A DNA stretch of 40,382 nucleotides, taken from positions 1,635,785 through 1,676,166 of the forward strand of contig BFEA01000183.1 in assembly GCA_003427395.1 (NCBI GenBank), read 5' to 3'. Positions 26,693 to 38,200 of the stretch are shown here, piece by piece; within the stretch, counting starts at the first letter, position 1; the number at the start of each line of letters is the position of its first letter. Under the pieces are notes generated by a model. The model was not told the DNA's origin and searched no databases. It saw only the letters and a list, made by a program, of their open reading frames with translations. A program made the translations under genes and the position numbers. The DNA is from Chara braunii (Eukaryota; Streptophyta; Charophyceae; Charales; Characeae).

Positions 26693-29600
26693 AGTCAAAG
26701 GGCAGCCGCCAGTAGGGGTCGCAACTGCCCCTACTTCAAGGCCATGTGGGGAAGCGAGCGCGCACGAACAGGTAACTCCCACACCACATGAGCCTATGGC
26801 AGAGGTTGCAGGCCAGTGCCTAGCTAGCTATCCAGAGACTGCTTGTGTTAGCGTCTCTCTAGGCACTTCCCTCACAGGCGTGGCAGAAGAGTTGAAGGAG
26901 AGGATGCCCGCCTGGGCCAAAATGAAGAAGGAGAGTAAGGGACAACTTATTTTAGTTGATGTAGAAGTTTTCAAGAGCAGAGTAGGGGCCCTTATAGATT
27001 CAGGGGCCACCCGCAGTTACATTAGCCGTAGAGCGCTAAAAAAGCTGAGGCTATAATTGAAAGTCCAAAAATTAGCAGACCCAATAGTTAGTGTCCTCGC
27101 AGACAACCGCACAATGCGAGTTGAGGACTACGTAGAGGGAGTCCAGGCGTACTTTCGCCTAGAGAAGGATGGGAAGGTGGAGAAAGTTCTCCATTCCCTG
27201 ACCCTCCTCGTACAGGATGATCTTCCATTTGACATAGTTGTAGGCATGGACTGAGGAGAGGCAGCAGGGGCCACACTCCATCTGAGAGAGCATGAGTGTA
27301 GGCTCCCTAGTCTGTCAGGTGAAGTTAAGACTGCTCACCTGTTCCATGTGTCAGGAGTAGACAACTCCTTGGCACATTGTTGCCTCAGTGCTCCCGCGTT
27401 CGCGCGACTCGTGAGAAAGGAGCAATTAGAGGATCAGGTCTTTGTAGTGTATGTTAGACCTGTCACTGAGCCTAAGGAAGAGATTAGCTCCACGGATCCA
27501 GCCATTGCCAAGCTGCTGGAAGAATTTAAAGACTTATCTGAGCAGCCGACAGGAGTAGTGCCACGACCGATCCAGCATAGGATAGAGATAGAGCCTGGCA
27601 GTAGAACTCCTAAGGGAGCAGTCTACAGGATGTCCCCTAGAGAGTTGGAGGAGCTGCGTAAGCAGTTGGACGAGCTCCTTGAGAAGGGTTGGATTAGGCC
27701 CAGTTCGTCTCCTTTTGGAGCACCTGTGTTGTTTGTCCCCAAGAAGGAAGGAGAGTTGCATATGTGCATAGACTATAGGGGTCTGAATGCTTACTGTTAA
27801 GAATGTTGAACCACTGCCCAGGATAGACGATCTCTTAGATCGGGTGCAGGGTTGCAAATATTTTTCAAAGATAGATTTGAAGTCCGGATATCATCAGATA
27901 GAAGTCCATCCTGATGACCAGTACAAGACTGCGTTCTGGACTAGGTACGGGCATTATGAGTTCATACCCTTTGGACTGACCAATACGCCAACTACGTTTC
28001 AGCGATGTACGAACGATTTGTTTAGGCCTTGGTTAGATAGGTTTGTCGTAGTCTATTTAGACGACATCCTAGTTTTCAGTAGGACCCTCCAAGAACACCA
28101 GGGTCATTTGAGGCACGTCTTGGAGAAACTGAGAGAGTCAAACTTCAAGATCAATCCAAAGAAGTGCGAGTGGGCCAAAACACAGGTTTTGTAATTGGGC
28201 CACGTATTAGACGGAGATGGCATTAAGCCTGAGGACAGCAAGATAGCGGCAATTAGAGATTGACCGACGCCCCGCACGTTGACAGAGTTGCGGTCTTTCC
28301 TAGGCCTAGCTAACTACTACAGGAAGTTCGTGAGGAACTTCTCCACTATCGCCGCTCCCTTGCGCAAGTTGCTTAAGAAAGAGGCAATCTGGCAGTGGGA
28401 TAAAGATTGTACGTCTGCGCTAAAGAGGTTAAAGCGCGCACTGATAGAGTACCCTGTCCTCAAAGTAGCAGATCCGCCTTTGCCATTTGTCGTCACCACG
28501 GACGCGAGTTAGTATGGGATAGGCGTCGTGTTGCAGCAAGACGACGACAATGGCTATAGACCCGTAGAGTTCATGTCAGCGAGGATGCCCTCAGAAAAGG
28601 TAGCCACCTCGACGTATGAGAGAGAACTCTACGCTCCCAGGCAGGCCGTAGAGCACTGGAAGCATTACCTGCTTGGGGGGCACTGCAAAGTGAACTCCGA
28701 CCACGAGACTCTTAGACGGTTGAAGACACAGGCCAAAATAACACCTAAATTGACTAGGTGGGCCGCTGAGATAGACCAATATGACTTTGAGCTCAAGCCA
28801 GTGATGGGCAAGTACAATGTAGTTGCGGATGCTCTGAGTAGGAGGTCAGATTACTTTGGAGTTATAGTTCACTATCTGGACATAGGGCGTGACCTGCAAG
28901 AGAAGGTTAGACAGGCGTATGCGTAGGACCCTATCTATAGCGACCTCCTCAAGAAGGTTAAGGAGGCCCCAGAGACTGAGCCACATTACCGCACTACAGA
29001 GGGTTTGTTATTCGAGAAGACTAATGTAGTAGATCGCCTGTGCATTCCCAACAATGCGGAGATCCGCAGTCTGATCCCAGGGGAATGCCATGATACAGAG
29101 GGACACTTCGGTTGGCAAAAGACTTTAGCCAATCTGATGCACGTGTACACATGGCCAGGAATGAAAACTGACTGCATAGAGTATGTCCGCAGTTGTAAAG
29201 TCTGTCAACGAAACAAGACCACAACGCATGCCCCTATAGGTCTTCTCAGACCCTTGCCCATTCCAGACCAGCCTGGAGATTCAGTCTCCATTGACTTCAT
29301 GGATGCCGGTGTCAAGAGTAGACACGGCAAGAGCCAAGTCATGGTCGTAGTTGATAGATTCAACAAGTATGTTATTTTTGTTCCTTTACCTGCAGAGGCA
29401 CGTACGGAGTTAGTGATTCAGAAGTTTTTTGACTTTTGGGTTAGTGAACATGGAGTCCCGTTGTCTATAGTTAGCGATAGAGATAGTCGCTTTACCAGCC
29501 AGAACTGGCAGGAACTGATGAGAGTCTATGGTTCTAAGTTGTTGATGTCGTCTGACCGCCATCCAGAGACCAGCAGTCAGACATAACAGATGAACAAGAT

Positions 29601-30381
29601 CCTGCAGCAGGTTTTGCTCATGTACATTAGACCTGATCAGACTAACTGGGACAAGATGCTGCCCAAGGTAGCCAGCGCATATAATAACAGCATGCATTTG
29701 TCCACCTGTCGCACTCCCAATGAGTTACATAAGTCCTTTAGACCACGTAGGCCGTTTGAAGGACTGAACCGGGATCAGATTCACAGGCTACCGCCCGGTA
29801 CCAGGGAGTTCGCAATACAACATGAGAAAGAGATAGCTGATGTTGTTGAAAACCTCAGGAAAGCCCAGCACCGTATGATAGAGCAAGCTAATAAGCACCG
29901 TCACCCGTCGCAGTTTCAAGTAGGCGACTTGGTCTGGTTCAAGTCTAAAGAGTTTGCGCCTGAGGAGAACATCTCACAGAAGTTACTGCCTGCGTACAGA
30001 GGACCTTGGCCAGTTCTAGAAGTCAAGGGCGGAGAGGATGGACCGTCCTACACAATAGAGATGCCAGCACACCTCCACACCTATCCTGTGTTCCACGCAT
30101 CGAAGTTACTGCCGTGTGTCACCAATCAACAGTTTCCGTCCAGACGGTCCATGATCCCCCCGGACATGGATGGCAGGTATGACATCGATGCCATTGTAGG
30201 TGAGGATGTATTCAGAACAAGATGGAGGGGTCGTTCACAGAAACAGTGTAAGGTACGAGTTGCCTATCAGGAGCTCGAGGATGACCGCTGGTTCACAAGA
30301 TCAGAACTTATAGAAACTGCTCCCGACATAGTTAGAGCCTATGAGAGAGATCGGAGAGGTAAAGGTCCTGCCTTGGACTGA
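26693..30381 (+). pseudogene. Element 3 pol: PR-RT-RH-IN-chromodomain
   Basis: Protease IDSGATRSYIS is intact (Asp at 26,997). RT motifs are CIDYRGLN (27,768), FSKIDLKSGYHQI, PFGLTN (with two codons lost just before it) and YLDD at 28,054-28,065. RNase H has TDAS with its Asp intact (about 28,500), then YERELYA and ADALSRR. Integrase has H-H-C-C (CHDTEGHF ... CKVCQR), SIDF and VSDRD; at the catalytic Glu the codon is a stop (TAA 29,584-29,586). The tail includes GDLVWFKSKEF, YPVFHASKLLP and a chromodomain-like DRWFTRSEL. Stops in frame: 27,054, 27,252, 28,192, 28,261, 28,510, 28,924 and 29,584; there is one frame change near 27,790. Point stops rather than indels dominate, so the protein text is almost complete. 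Confidence 0.9.
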
Positions 30382-30405
30382 AATTATTCTTGGAGGACCT
30401 CGAAT

Positions 30406-30420
30406 TTAGGCCGGCGGGAG
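30406..30420 (+). other. Polypurine tract of element 3
   Basis: TTAGGCCGGCGGGAG directly before the 3' LTR start TGAAACGG; only moderately purine-rich. Confidence 0.5.
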
Positions 30421-31333
30421 TGAAACGGTATTCACCAGTTCGCAGTAGCTGATGCAGATCCCAGGGCTCGATCCCTAGCCCCCACCTTACCTGTGTCGAC
30501 CCCTAGAGTTGAACCCGCGACCTGTGTATTTGTAACAATTGATAGGTTGTCGTAGGTTCCATAGGTAGCCAAGGTTCGATCTGTAGACCTGTCAAATAGG
30601 AGTCCTAGTCAGGTCCAGAGGTCGTAGCTATACCATTCTCGAAGAGTCAGGGTCGTAGCTGCTACAGTCCAGAAGGGTCAAAGTCGTGGCTGCTACAGGA
30701 CCGAAAGGCCAAGTCTACGGCCTTCCGGAAGGTCTGAGTAGTGACCTTTCGGAGTGTCCCACGCTTAGGTTGAGGCAAGTGGGCAAGTGGTGACGCAAGT
30801 GGTGGACTCTGCCTGTGCTGAGTCAGCAGTCCCAGTCCTAGTCCAGTCAAGCAAGTACCGCATGGGACTGTGTGCACTTCGGGCATGGGAAAGGGCCAGA
30901 CCAACGAGTTGCAGAAGTATAAATCAAGGGGCAGCGCCCAGTCATTCATTCATTCCTGCGTGAGCCATGCGGAAGCGCTGCCACAGCGACTTGTGCAAGG
31001 AGGTCTGCAGTGAGCCCGAGGACGAAGTGGGCAAGGAAGACGAAGTTTAGCCATAGCGATAGGGTAGCGGCGGCCAGAGCCGCCATAGCTGTAGTTAGTG
31101 TTCAGAGTGTGTGTGCGTGTGAGTTCAGAGAGATGCGTGTGGGATATCCAGGGTGATCCAGGACATGCGAGCAGAGAGAGTTGTGTGGGCGTTGAGTCGC
31201 CATAGCCATTGAAGCGAGTTTGTACATGAACTGAGTTACCATATCTCTGAGTTTTGAGTGGGCACTTGTCGCCAGTATGCTGCACACCTATTTGCATGTA
31301 TGAGAAGTGTGAATGAGAATGAGTCTGATTGCA
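30421..31333 (+). repeat. LTR C, 3' copy
   Basis: 913 bp, partner of 21,973-22,898, with the same TATA box at 30,918-30,924 and the same TG...CA ends. It is followed at once by the remainder of LTR B. Confidence 0.87.
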
Positions 31334-32504
31334 TAGGGAAGACTTAGATACAAATCCTGACCTGACCGGGACTGACCTCATCCACGTAGTATAAGATAGC
31401 GAAGCAGAATGCTAGAATGCTAATGACTAGCCCAATCAATGTTTGAACGCAGGCCAAACATACATCGTATCCATCACAAAGTGTGAAGGAGCCTGGCGCT
31501 GTACACAGGAAGAAAGCGCCAGGTCCAGACATACACAGACGAAGAGGAGGGGATCAGACGAAGAGAGGGGGAGAGATGGGAATGTCGTAAGCACCAAGTC
31601 TTTGTCACAAGTCCCAAATAATCCCTTGTCGTAATGTCTGAAACCCAAAAGTCGAGTCTGGATCCAATGTCACCAAGCTCTCTCTCTCTCACTCTTCTCT
31701 CGTAGTTTGCAGAAGCAGTGAAGTCAGATAAGGAGAGGGTGAGAGGGAGATGGTGGACTGAGAAGAGGAAGAAGAAGAACTCTCTCTCTGTCACGAACCA
31801 GATACTAACCTGTGAAGTTGCCGTTGTGCTGCAGGTACCTCGAAGACGAAGCTGGAGCAATGGCGCTGCAGGTAAGTACTCCTGGCCTCCGCCCAATCTC
31901 TCTCTCTCTAGTGCTATCCTAGCTATGGCGCCCAACGCTGAAGACTACAGCTACCTACTGCGCCCAGCGCTGAAGACTAATGCTAACGCTACTACTACTC
32001 CTGCAGCGCTCCCTCCAGAGTGCTGCTGCCGAATCCTGAAGACTACTGATTGCCTCCTGCCTCCCCCTGAAGTGCATGGGAAGTCCCTATGTACTACCTC
32101 GGCCTGCCTCCTGACGGCCTGTAGGGCGAGCCAGGCCGAGGAGGCTGCTCTTGCCAATGCTGAAGTGTGCCAGGGGCTGGCGCTGCAGCCTCTACCGAGG
32201 CTGTCGTGGGAACAGGCCAAGAATAGCCTGTTCCCGAAACCCTGGTTCGGTGCCTGAGTTTCAGGGCCCGTCGTTCTGATGAACGACCGAAAATGGCCCT
32301 TCGCTTCANGCTAAAAAGGCTATTGCCATTTTTAGTCTGAAACGACACAGGGTCTGTAGGCCCCTGTTTTTTAGGCTTTCGGGCTGAACAGACACGGGGC
32401 CTGTAGGCCCTGGTTTTCACGCTTTTAGCCTGAATTTCAGGCTTTCAGCCTGAGGGACGCAGGGCCTGGAAAATGGCCCTCGTGTGCAGGCGCGGCATAT
32501 AACA
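31334..32504 (-). repeat. LTR B, 5' copy of element 2, piece 2
   Basis: Equivalent to 14,373-15,521. A 20-base local duplication (TTTCAGGCTTTCAGCCTGAA-like) lies near 32,425-32,450 and is absent from the other copy. Otherwise only about 20 substitutions were counted by eye, most of them in the first 450 bases. It repeats the antisense splice-like signals and small frame. One ambiguous base is at 32,309. Confidence 0.85.
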
Positions 32505-32509
32505 ATACC

Positions 32510-32530
32510 TATCAGACTGGGTTCATTACA
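32510..32530 (+). repeat. LTR A, 5' copy, last piece
   Basis: TATCAGACTGGGTTCATTACA matches the last bases of the 3' LTR (39,977-39,997) with one difference. It is the end of the 5' LTR of element 4, displaced by element 2. Confidence 0.87.
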
Positions 32531-32533
32531 ATT

Positions 32534-32545
32534 TGGTATCAGAGC
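32534..32545 (+). other. Primer binding site of element 4
   Basis: TGGTATCAGAGC, an exact match to the site commonly used by plant LTR elements primed by initiator methionine tRNA, three bases after the LTR end. Confidence 0.88.
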
Positions 32546-33337
32546 AAACTTCTTCATCGCGATCTGTTGACTGCTGTCAGGTGCTGACGTGGCACCTAGG
32601 TAAGTAGGAAGTGCCGCATGTGCAAAACGAAACGTGTTTATTAACGCGTGCGGTCATACCGCAAGTCTAGACATTGTAGTAATGCACCTGTGAGCAGCCG
32701 TCCCTTGAAGATGATGACGTAGCTGCATTGAAGATTTCAAGATACCAGCGAGAGCTTCGTTGGCAATGTGCTGCCGTGGCGCTGGCACAAACAGAGAGAC
32801 TGGTATCGCTGATGAGGCACATTGTTTGTGTCATGTTATTGATGTGCTGATATGGTTCGCCAGTGTTGAGAGTGTGACAGGTCTGTGCTGCTGACGTGGC
32901 ATCCCCCCTTGTAGACCTACCAGGTCCTTGATGTGCTGACGTGGCAGATTAGTTGTTGTGTTGGCATGCCAGGGGTGACACGTGGCATGCAAAGACTGTG
33001 CTGAGGGTTGCATTGCTTCAGCAGATGGTATAGTAGGAGCTAACCATTGATTGTATTGTTGTGCTGGCTTTCTACTTACCTATTGTTTGTCTGTGGTTGC
33101 TGTGTGTACTCACAAGTGTATTGTTCTCTTGATCACACTGGTCGTGGCTGCGGTACCTGTACGTGTAACTGTAGGACGTCATCACATAGAAAACAGACAG
33201 CAAAGTTAGGATAGAAAAAACTGATTGAGAACTCATTCCTATTGTTGATTTTTCTTGCTGTAAAAGTTGCGTGTGCTGTGGAATTCATTTCTATCTTTTG
33301 ACTTTATTTATTGTGCGGCAAATATACGAGGGGAAAA
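32546..33337 (+). other. Untranslated leader of element 4
   Basis: No gene. Three exact TGACGTGGC sites occur at 32,585, 32,892 and 32,937. A TAGGTAAGT string near 32,597 resembles a splice donor; whether a spliced leader exists cannot be judged here. Confidence 0.55.
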
Positions 33338-35220
33338 ATGAACTCTCTCTGGAAATATTTGCGCGCCTCCATCCTGATGCGATTCATTCCACTTCTCTCA
33401 TTTCCTATCCCTCTCATAGTCTACGTTGATGAAGAAGTAGGGGACCTCAAGACGCGTGGACACATTGATGCAAGAATACAAACATTACAAGGCCTTCTTC
33501 GGCAACTACTTGGTGTGATACATGGTGCCGGACCAGCAGCTGAACAACACGTTTACGGACAGTTCAACTTGCAAGCAGCAGAGGATGAACTTGAGGCCGC
33601 AAAAACTGGTGTTCAGATGTTGGAAATTGGACAGCGAGTCGAAGAACTCATTAAACAGGGGCGTATGGCTCTTGACTGGTATGTCACCGAGCAGTTGGAA
33701 GGAATGAGCCAAAAAGGAAAGCAAGAAGAGACAAAAAAAGAAAAAAAAGTGGAACCACAACTGTTTGTGGAACTAATGGAGGAGAATGTCAGACAATTAG
33801 AAAATACCTTAAGGGAAGAAAGAAGAAGAATTGAAGAGTTCAGAAGAAAGAAAGAAGAGAGAGAATAGCAAGAGAAAATGTTGGAGGAAATGAGGGAACG
33901 GTTTCACTTCGAGGAAGTTGAGACTGACCTATCGTCCGTGTTGCAATCTATTATGGCTTATCTTGTTCATCTTGAAAAGAAGATAGACTCTAACACTGTC
34001 TCATTAGAAAGTATGATGAGAATGATGAAAGGAAAGGACAAGGTGGGCTTTGAGGAGGAGAAGAAGGGGGAAATAGAAAAGAAACCACCCCAGGAGAAAC
34101 TTATGAAAGATGCAATGCGGAGGGAGGACAAACCCCGACCCTCGAAGAAAGAGTCTGCGGAACCGGCATGAAAGAAAGAAGAACCGGCCAAGAAGGCAGA
34201 AGAACCGACCGACAAGAAAGAAGAACCGGCTAAGAAGGAAGAGGAGAAGCCGAAAAAGAAAGAAAAGGTTAAGATGAAATTGTCGTTTACCTACAGTAAC
34301 AAAAAGGAAGAAAATTTGTTGTTGTGGATTGCCGAGATACAGACTTATTGTAGTACTACACCGGTTGAGCATGAGAGCCAGGTCGCTTTCTCCACGTCTT
34401 GTTTGGGAGGAGTGGCCAAGGAATGGGTGCTAGCCGAAGCCAATGCCGCTGGATTTGAGGATATAGGTGAGTGGGCAAAGACCCTGACGTTGAGACAATT
34501 TCTCCAAAAGATTAAGGAGAGATTTCTCGACAAGACGACAACCGATAAAGCTTTCGACGAGCTTACCACCATTGGCCAGAAGCGTTGGTCTTTAGTTGAT
34601 TCACTGTCTCGTGAAGTTGATCGTCTGTTGCAGGTACCTGGACTGAACCTTCAAGACAATCAGATTTTTTATATCTACTCACGTGCTTTACCCGAGCCTA
34701 TTCGTGGACAGCTCGTGGCAGAATCGAAGTCTGGGAAGTATAACTATCGACAGTTTCGCGATCTCACTCTCCAACGAGAGCAAATGACCGCGCAGGTAAA
34801 AGGGTCTTATGCCGGTGGTAAAGTCGGGACCGGTTGGTGGTTATGGCAAGCGGGTCCTTTGGCGGCAAAAGCGCCAGAACCATATGCTTGTGCTTTTTGA
34901 TGATGAGATTGTAGAGAAGTTACCTCTGGAAGAGTCTGAGGGAGGAGGAGGTAATGGCAGCAGTGAGTCCGGGAAGGATGATGTCACTATTGTTATGGCC
35001 AACAAGGGAGGCCAGAATCAGTGGAAGAAGAAGAAGAGGCCATGCTCGTTTCCCGAGCACCCCGGCATTGCGTTCGGAAGGCCTTGGGAAAGATGAATAT
35101 TACCCGAGAGGAATGGCTGTCCAAAATGGACAATCATCAGTGCCTCACATGTGGCATCGTGGGACACGTGATAGCCTGGTGCCCGCTTATTCGTAACCCA
35201 AAAGCGAGCAGTCAGTAGGA
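33338..35220 (+). pseudogene. Element 4 gag
   Basis: The ATG at 33,338 gives MNSLWKYLRASILMRF, whose first 25 or so residues are unusually hydrophobic for a Gag. A long Glu/Lys/Arg/Gln coiled coil follows, then a Lys/Glu/Pro repeat (EEPAKK / KKEEPAKKE, about 34,170-34,270). The Gag core is at about 34,275-34,790 (MKLSFTYSNKKEENLLLW, LRQFLQKIKERF, SRALPEPIRGQL). The CCHC knuckle CLTCGIVGHVIAWC lies at about 35,138-35,179. Most of it is in one frame, with stops at 33,866, 34,169, 34,898, 35,216 and 35,222 and a pair of compensating shifts between about 34,810 and 35,040. The same frame continues into pol, so gag-pol was probably one long frame, unlike element 2. Confidence 0.83.
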
Positions 35221-35222
35221 GT

Positions 35223-38200
35223 AGCATCTGCTCCTACTGAGTCAAGATAGAGGTACGACGCGTACAACCCCTTCTACCCCTTCGACTCTCCAGACAAAGG
35301 ATAGCTCTTCTTCCGCCCGTCGTCTAGATCACCCTGACACAGTACTTTGTTTCGTCTCGCTGGATGATTCCCTTGATGAGCTGGACAATGAACTCATAGC
35401 ACTACGGGGTTCATGGGCGAAGAAAGCAAAATCTAAGGGTGAGTTGATGACCGCAGACATTGAGATTACGCACATGTGAGTAGCTGCCCTGTTAGATCCG
35501 GGATCGACGCGGTCTTATATCTCAGAGAAGGCAATTCGTAAGTTGCATCTGGGAATGAAGGTAAAAGATTTACCTAGACCTATTACGTTTATACTGGCTG
35601 ACAAGAACACGATCATTGTCTCTCAATACGTTGATCGTGTCAAGTGCTATTTCAAGACAAAGGAAGGTAAGAAGATTCTACACGAGATATCCTTCCTAAT
35701 TGAGAAAAATTTACCCTTTGACTTAATTCTGGGTATGGATTGGCATGAGGAAGCCGACCCAGAAGTTAAATTCAAAGATAAAATTGTCAAACTCAAGGAC
35801 GAGAAGTCCGAACTGCATGCGATAAAGTTGTATCATAAGTCTGGCTCTGACTCTACTCTGTCTTTCTGTTGTATGAGTTACCCAACTTTTCGCTCGATGG
35901 TAGCAAAGAATAAGTTGGATCAGGAGGTGATGATGGTGCTTGTCAAACAAGTAGGTGAGTGTTCTTCATCCTATCCACCTTCTATTGAAAAACTTCTTGA
36001 TGAGTACAAGGAGTTGCGGTCTAAACCGACGAGAATCACTGAGCGTGCTATCAAGCACACAATGGAGATCATTCCCGAAAGTAAGATTCCCAAGGGTCCC
36101 ATTTACCGTATCTCTCCCTGGGAACTTGAGCAATTACGGAAACAACTGCAGAAACTTACTGACAAGGGATGGATTCGACCCAACTCATCTCCTTATGGTG
36201 CACCTATCTTATTTGTGCCCAAAAAGGAAGGTGAACTTGGACTATGCATTGACTATCGTGGGTTGAACTCTGTCACTGTGAAAAACGTGGAACCACTTCC
36301 GCGCATTGATGACTTGTTGGACCAACTACAGGGCTGCAGGTATTTTAGCAAGATTGATCTCAAGTCAGGGTACCACCAGATCGGGGTGGCTCCCGAAGAT
36401 CAACACAAGACGACTTTCCGAACAAGGTATGATCACTATGAGTTTGTGGTAATGCCTTTCGGATTGACTAACGCCCCTGCAACCTTTCAAAGGTCCATGA
36501 ATGAATACGAGAAACACCTACGGATGGTTTTTCAGAAGTTGCGAGAAAGCAACTTTAAAGTGAATCCGAAGAAGTCTGAATTCGCTAAGCCCGAAGTACA
36601 ATACCTAGGGCACATAGTGAATAAAGAAGGACCAAGGCCTGAAGAGAAGAGAATAACAACAATTAGAGATTGGCCTCAACCTAAGACTGTCAGTGAACTC
36701 AGTTCTTTCCTAGGACTCGCTAGTTATTATAGGAAGTTCGTCAGAAAATTCTCCTTGATAGCTGCTCCTATGAGAAAACTACTGAAAAAGGACAAGCCTT
36801 GGTTGTGGAACAAAGACTGTGAGTCGTCGTTTAGAAAGTTAAAATATACACTGACTCACTACCCTGTTCTGAAGATTGCTGACCCTTCTCTTCCTTTCAT
36901 TGTCACGACTTACGCCAGTCAGTATGGGATTGGGGCATTGCTACAACAACATGACGGTAAGCGATATAGCCCTATTGAGTTTATATCAAGAAAACTTCCG
37001 TCAGAAAAAGTAGCCAACTCTACATATGAAAGGGAACTGTATGCCTTAGTAGCTGCACTAGATACCTGGAAGCACTACTTGTTAGGAAGGCATTTCACTG
37101 TCTACTCTGATCACTCTACATTGAAGTGGATCAAGACTCAGCCTAAGCTCTCTTACAAGTTGCTAAGGTGGTCCGCATTCCTTGATACATTTGACTTTGA
37201 AGTGAAAACCATCAAGGGTAAGTCTAACGTGGTTGTGGATGCTTTGTCCAGGCGTGCAGATTTCATTTGGAACTATTGTCTCCTATCTCGATATTGGAAA
37301 TGAACTGAAAGAACAGATCCGCCAGGGTTATGGGAGTGATCTTATTTGAAATCCTATCATTGGAACACTACGAAAGAACCCTAAGATGTTTCCAGAATAT
37401 CGAATGATTGATGGCTTACTCTTCTTGTTGGACAAAACCGAAGAACGATTGTGTATTCCTCACCTAGAATCAATTAAGAGTTTGATCAATGGGGAATGCA
37501 TGATGCAGAAGGACACTTTGGTTTCAAGAAGACGTATGCCGATGTGCGTGAACGTTTTGAGTGGAAAGGAATGAAAGAAGATGTACTAATGTATGTGCGG
37601 ACTTGTCTTGTATGTCAAAGGAACAAGCCCTCACATGAGAATCCGATAGGACTGTTGAGACCGCTGCCTATTCCAAGTGAGCCAGGTGAGGCTATCTCTA
37701 TTGACTTTATGAGTCTCACTAAGAGTCGAAACGGCAACAGTCAGGTAATGGTCATCGTCGATCGATTCTCTAAGTATGCCATGTTCATTCCTTTGCCTGC
37801 TGAAGCAACAACCGAACTTAGTCATTCAATAGTTTCAAATGCGATAGGGCTCTAAGTATGGATTTCCTAAAACCATCGTATCTGACAGAGATGTTCGGTT
37901 CACCAGTTTGCAATGGCAAAAGTTGATGGAAGTCTATGGAACCAGGTTGACCATGTCGTCAGGCAGACATCCCAAAACGAATGGCCAAACTGAGCAAATG
38001 AATCGTCTCTGCCAAAAACTTTTGCGAATGTATGTCCGTCCTGACCGGATTGATTAGGATGAGAACTTGCCTAAAATTGCTAGTGCATATAATAACAGTA
38101 TACATACTGTTACAGGTAGAACGCCTAATGCACTACACAAAGGATGAAGCCTAAGTGTCCCATTGATGCATTAACAAGGGACCAAATTCAGAGGCTACCC

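Larger units (their letters stand above)
21973..31333 (+). mobile_element. Element 3: Ty3/gypsy retrotransposon (LTR C)
   Basis: 9,361 bp, with LTRs of 926 and 913 bp that start TGAAACGG and end GATTGCA. It sits inside LTR B; removing it rejoins 21,972 with 31,334 to match 14,232-15,521. Flanks CAAG and TAGG each differ by one transition from the single CAGG at 14,373-14,376, so a 4-bp target duplication is likely but eroded. Internal order is primer binding site, long repetitive leader, gag, pol and polypurine tract. A 180-base gap lies in the leader. Confidence 0.87.
14232..32504 (-). mobile_element. Element 2: Ty3/gypsy retrotransposon (LTR B), minus strand
   Basis: Both ends are LTR B and the outer limits are TGTTACATGC and ATATAACA. 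Flanking GTACC (14,227-14,231) and ATACC (32,505-32,509) correspond to the single GTACC at 39,972-39,976 in the uninterrupted LTR A. Read on the minus strand the order is 5' LTR (split by element 3), primer binding site, gag, pol (PR-RT-RH-IN-chromodomain), polypurine tract, 3' LTR. Its own length without element 3 is about 8.9 kb. Confidence 0.87.

Noticed and set aside
28591-28779. Short antisense frames within the pol genes
   Set aside because: They are shadows of conserved RT, RNase H and integrase frames on the coding strand.
26693-30381. Possibility of a non-standard genetic code, because conserved pol frames carry in-frame TAG, TAA and TGA
   Set aside because: The stops fall at positions expected to be Trp, Tyr, Gln and Glu, with no single consistent meaning. 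Element 4 has a 586-codon frame ended by an ordinary stop. This is decay, not recoding.
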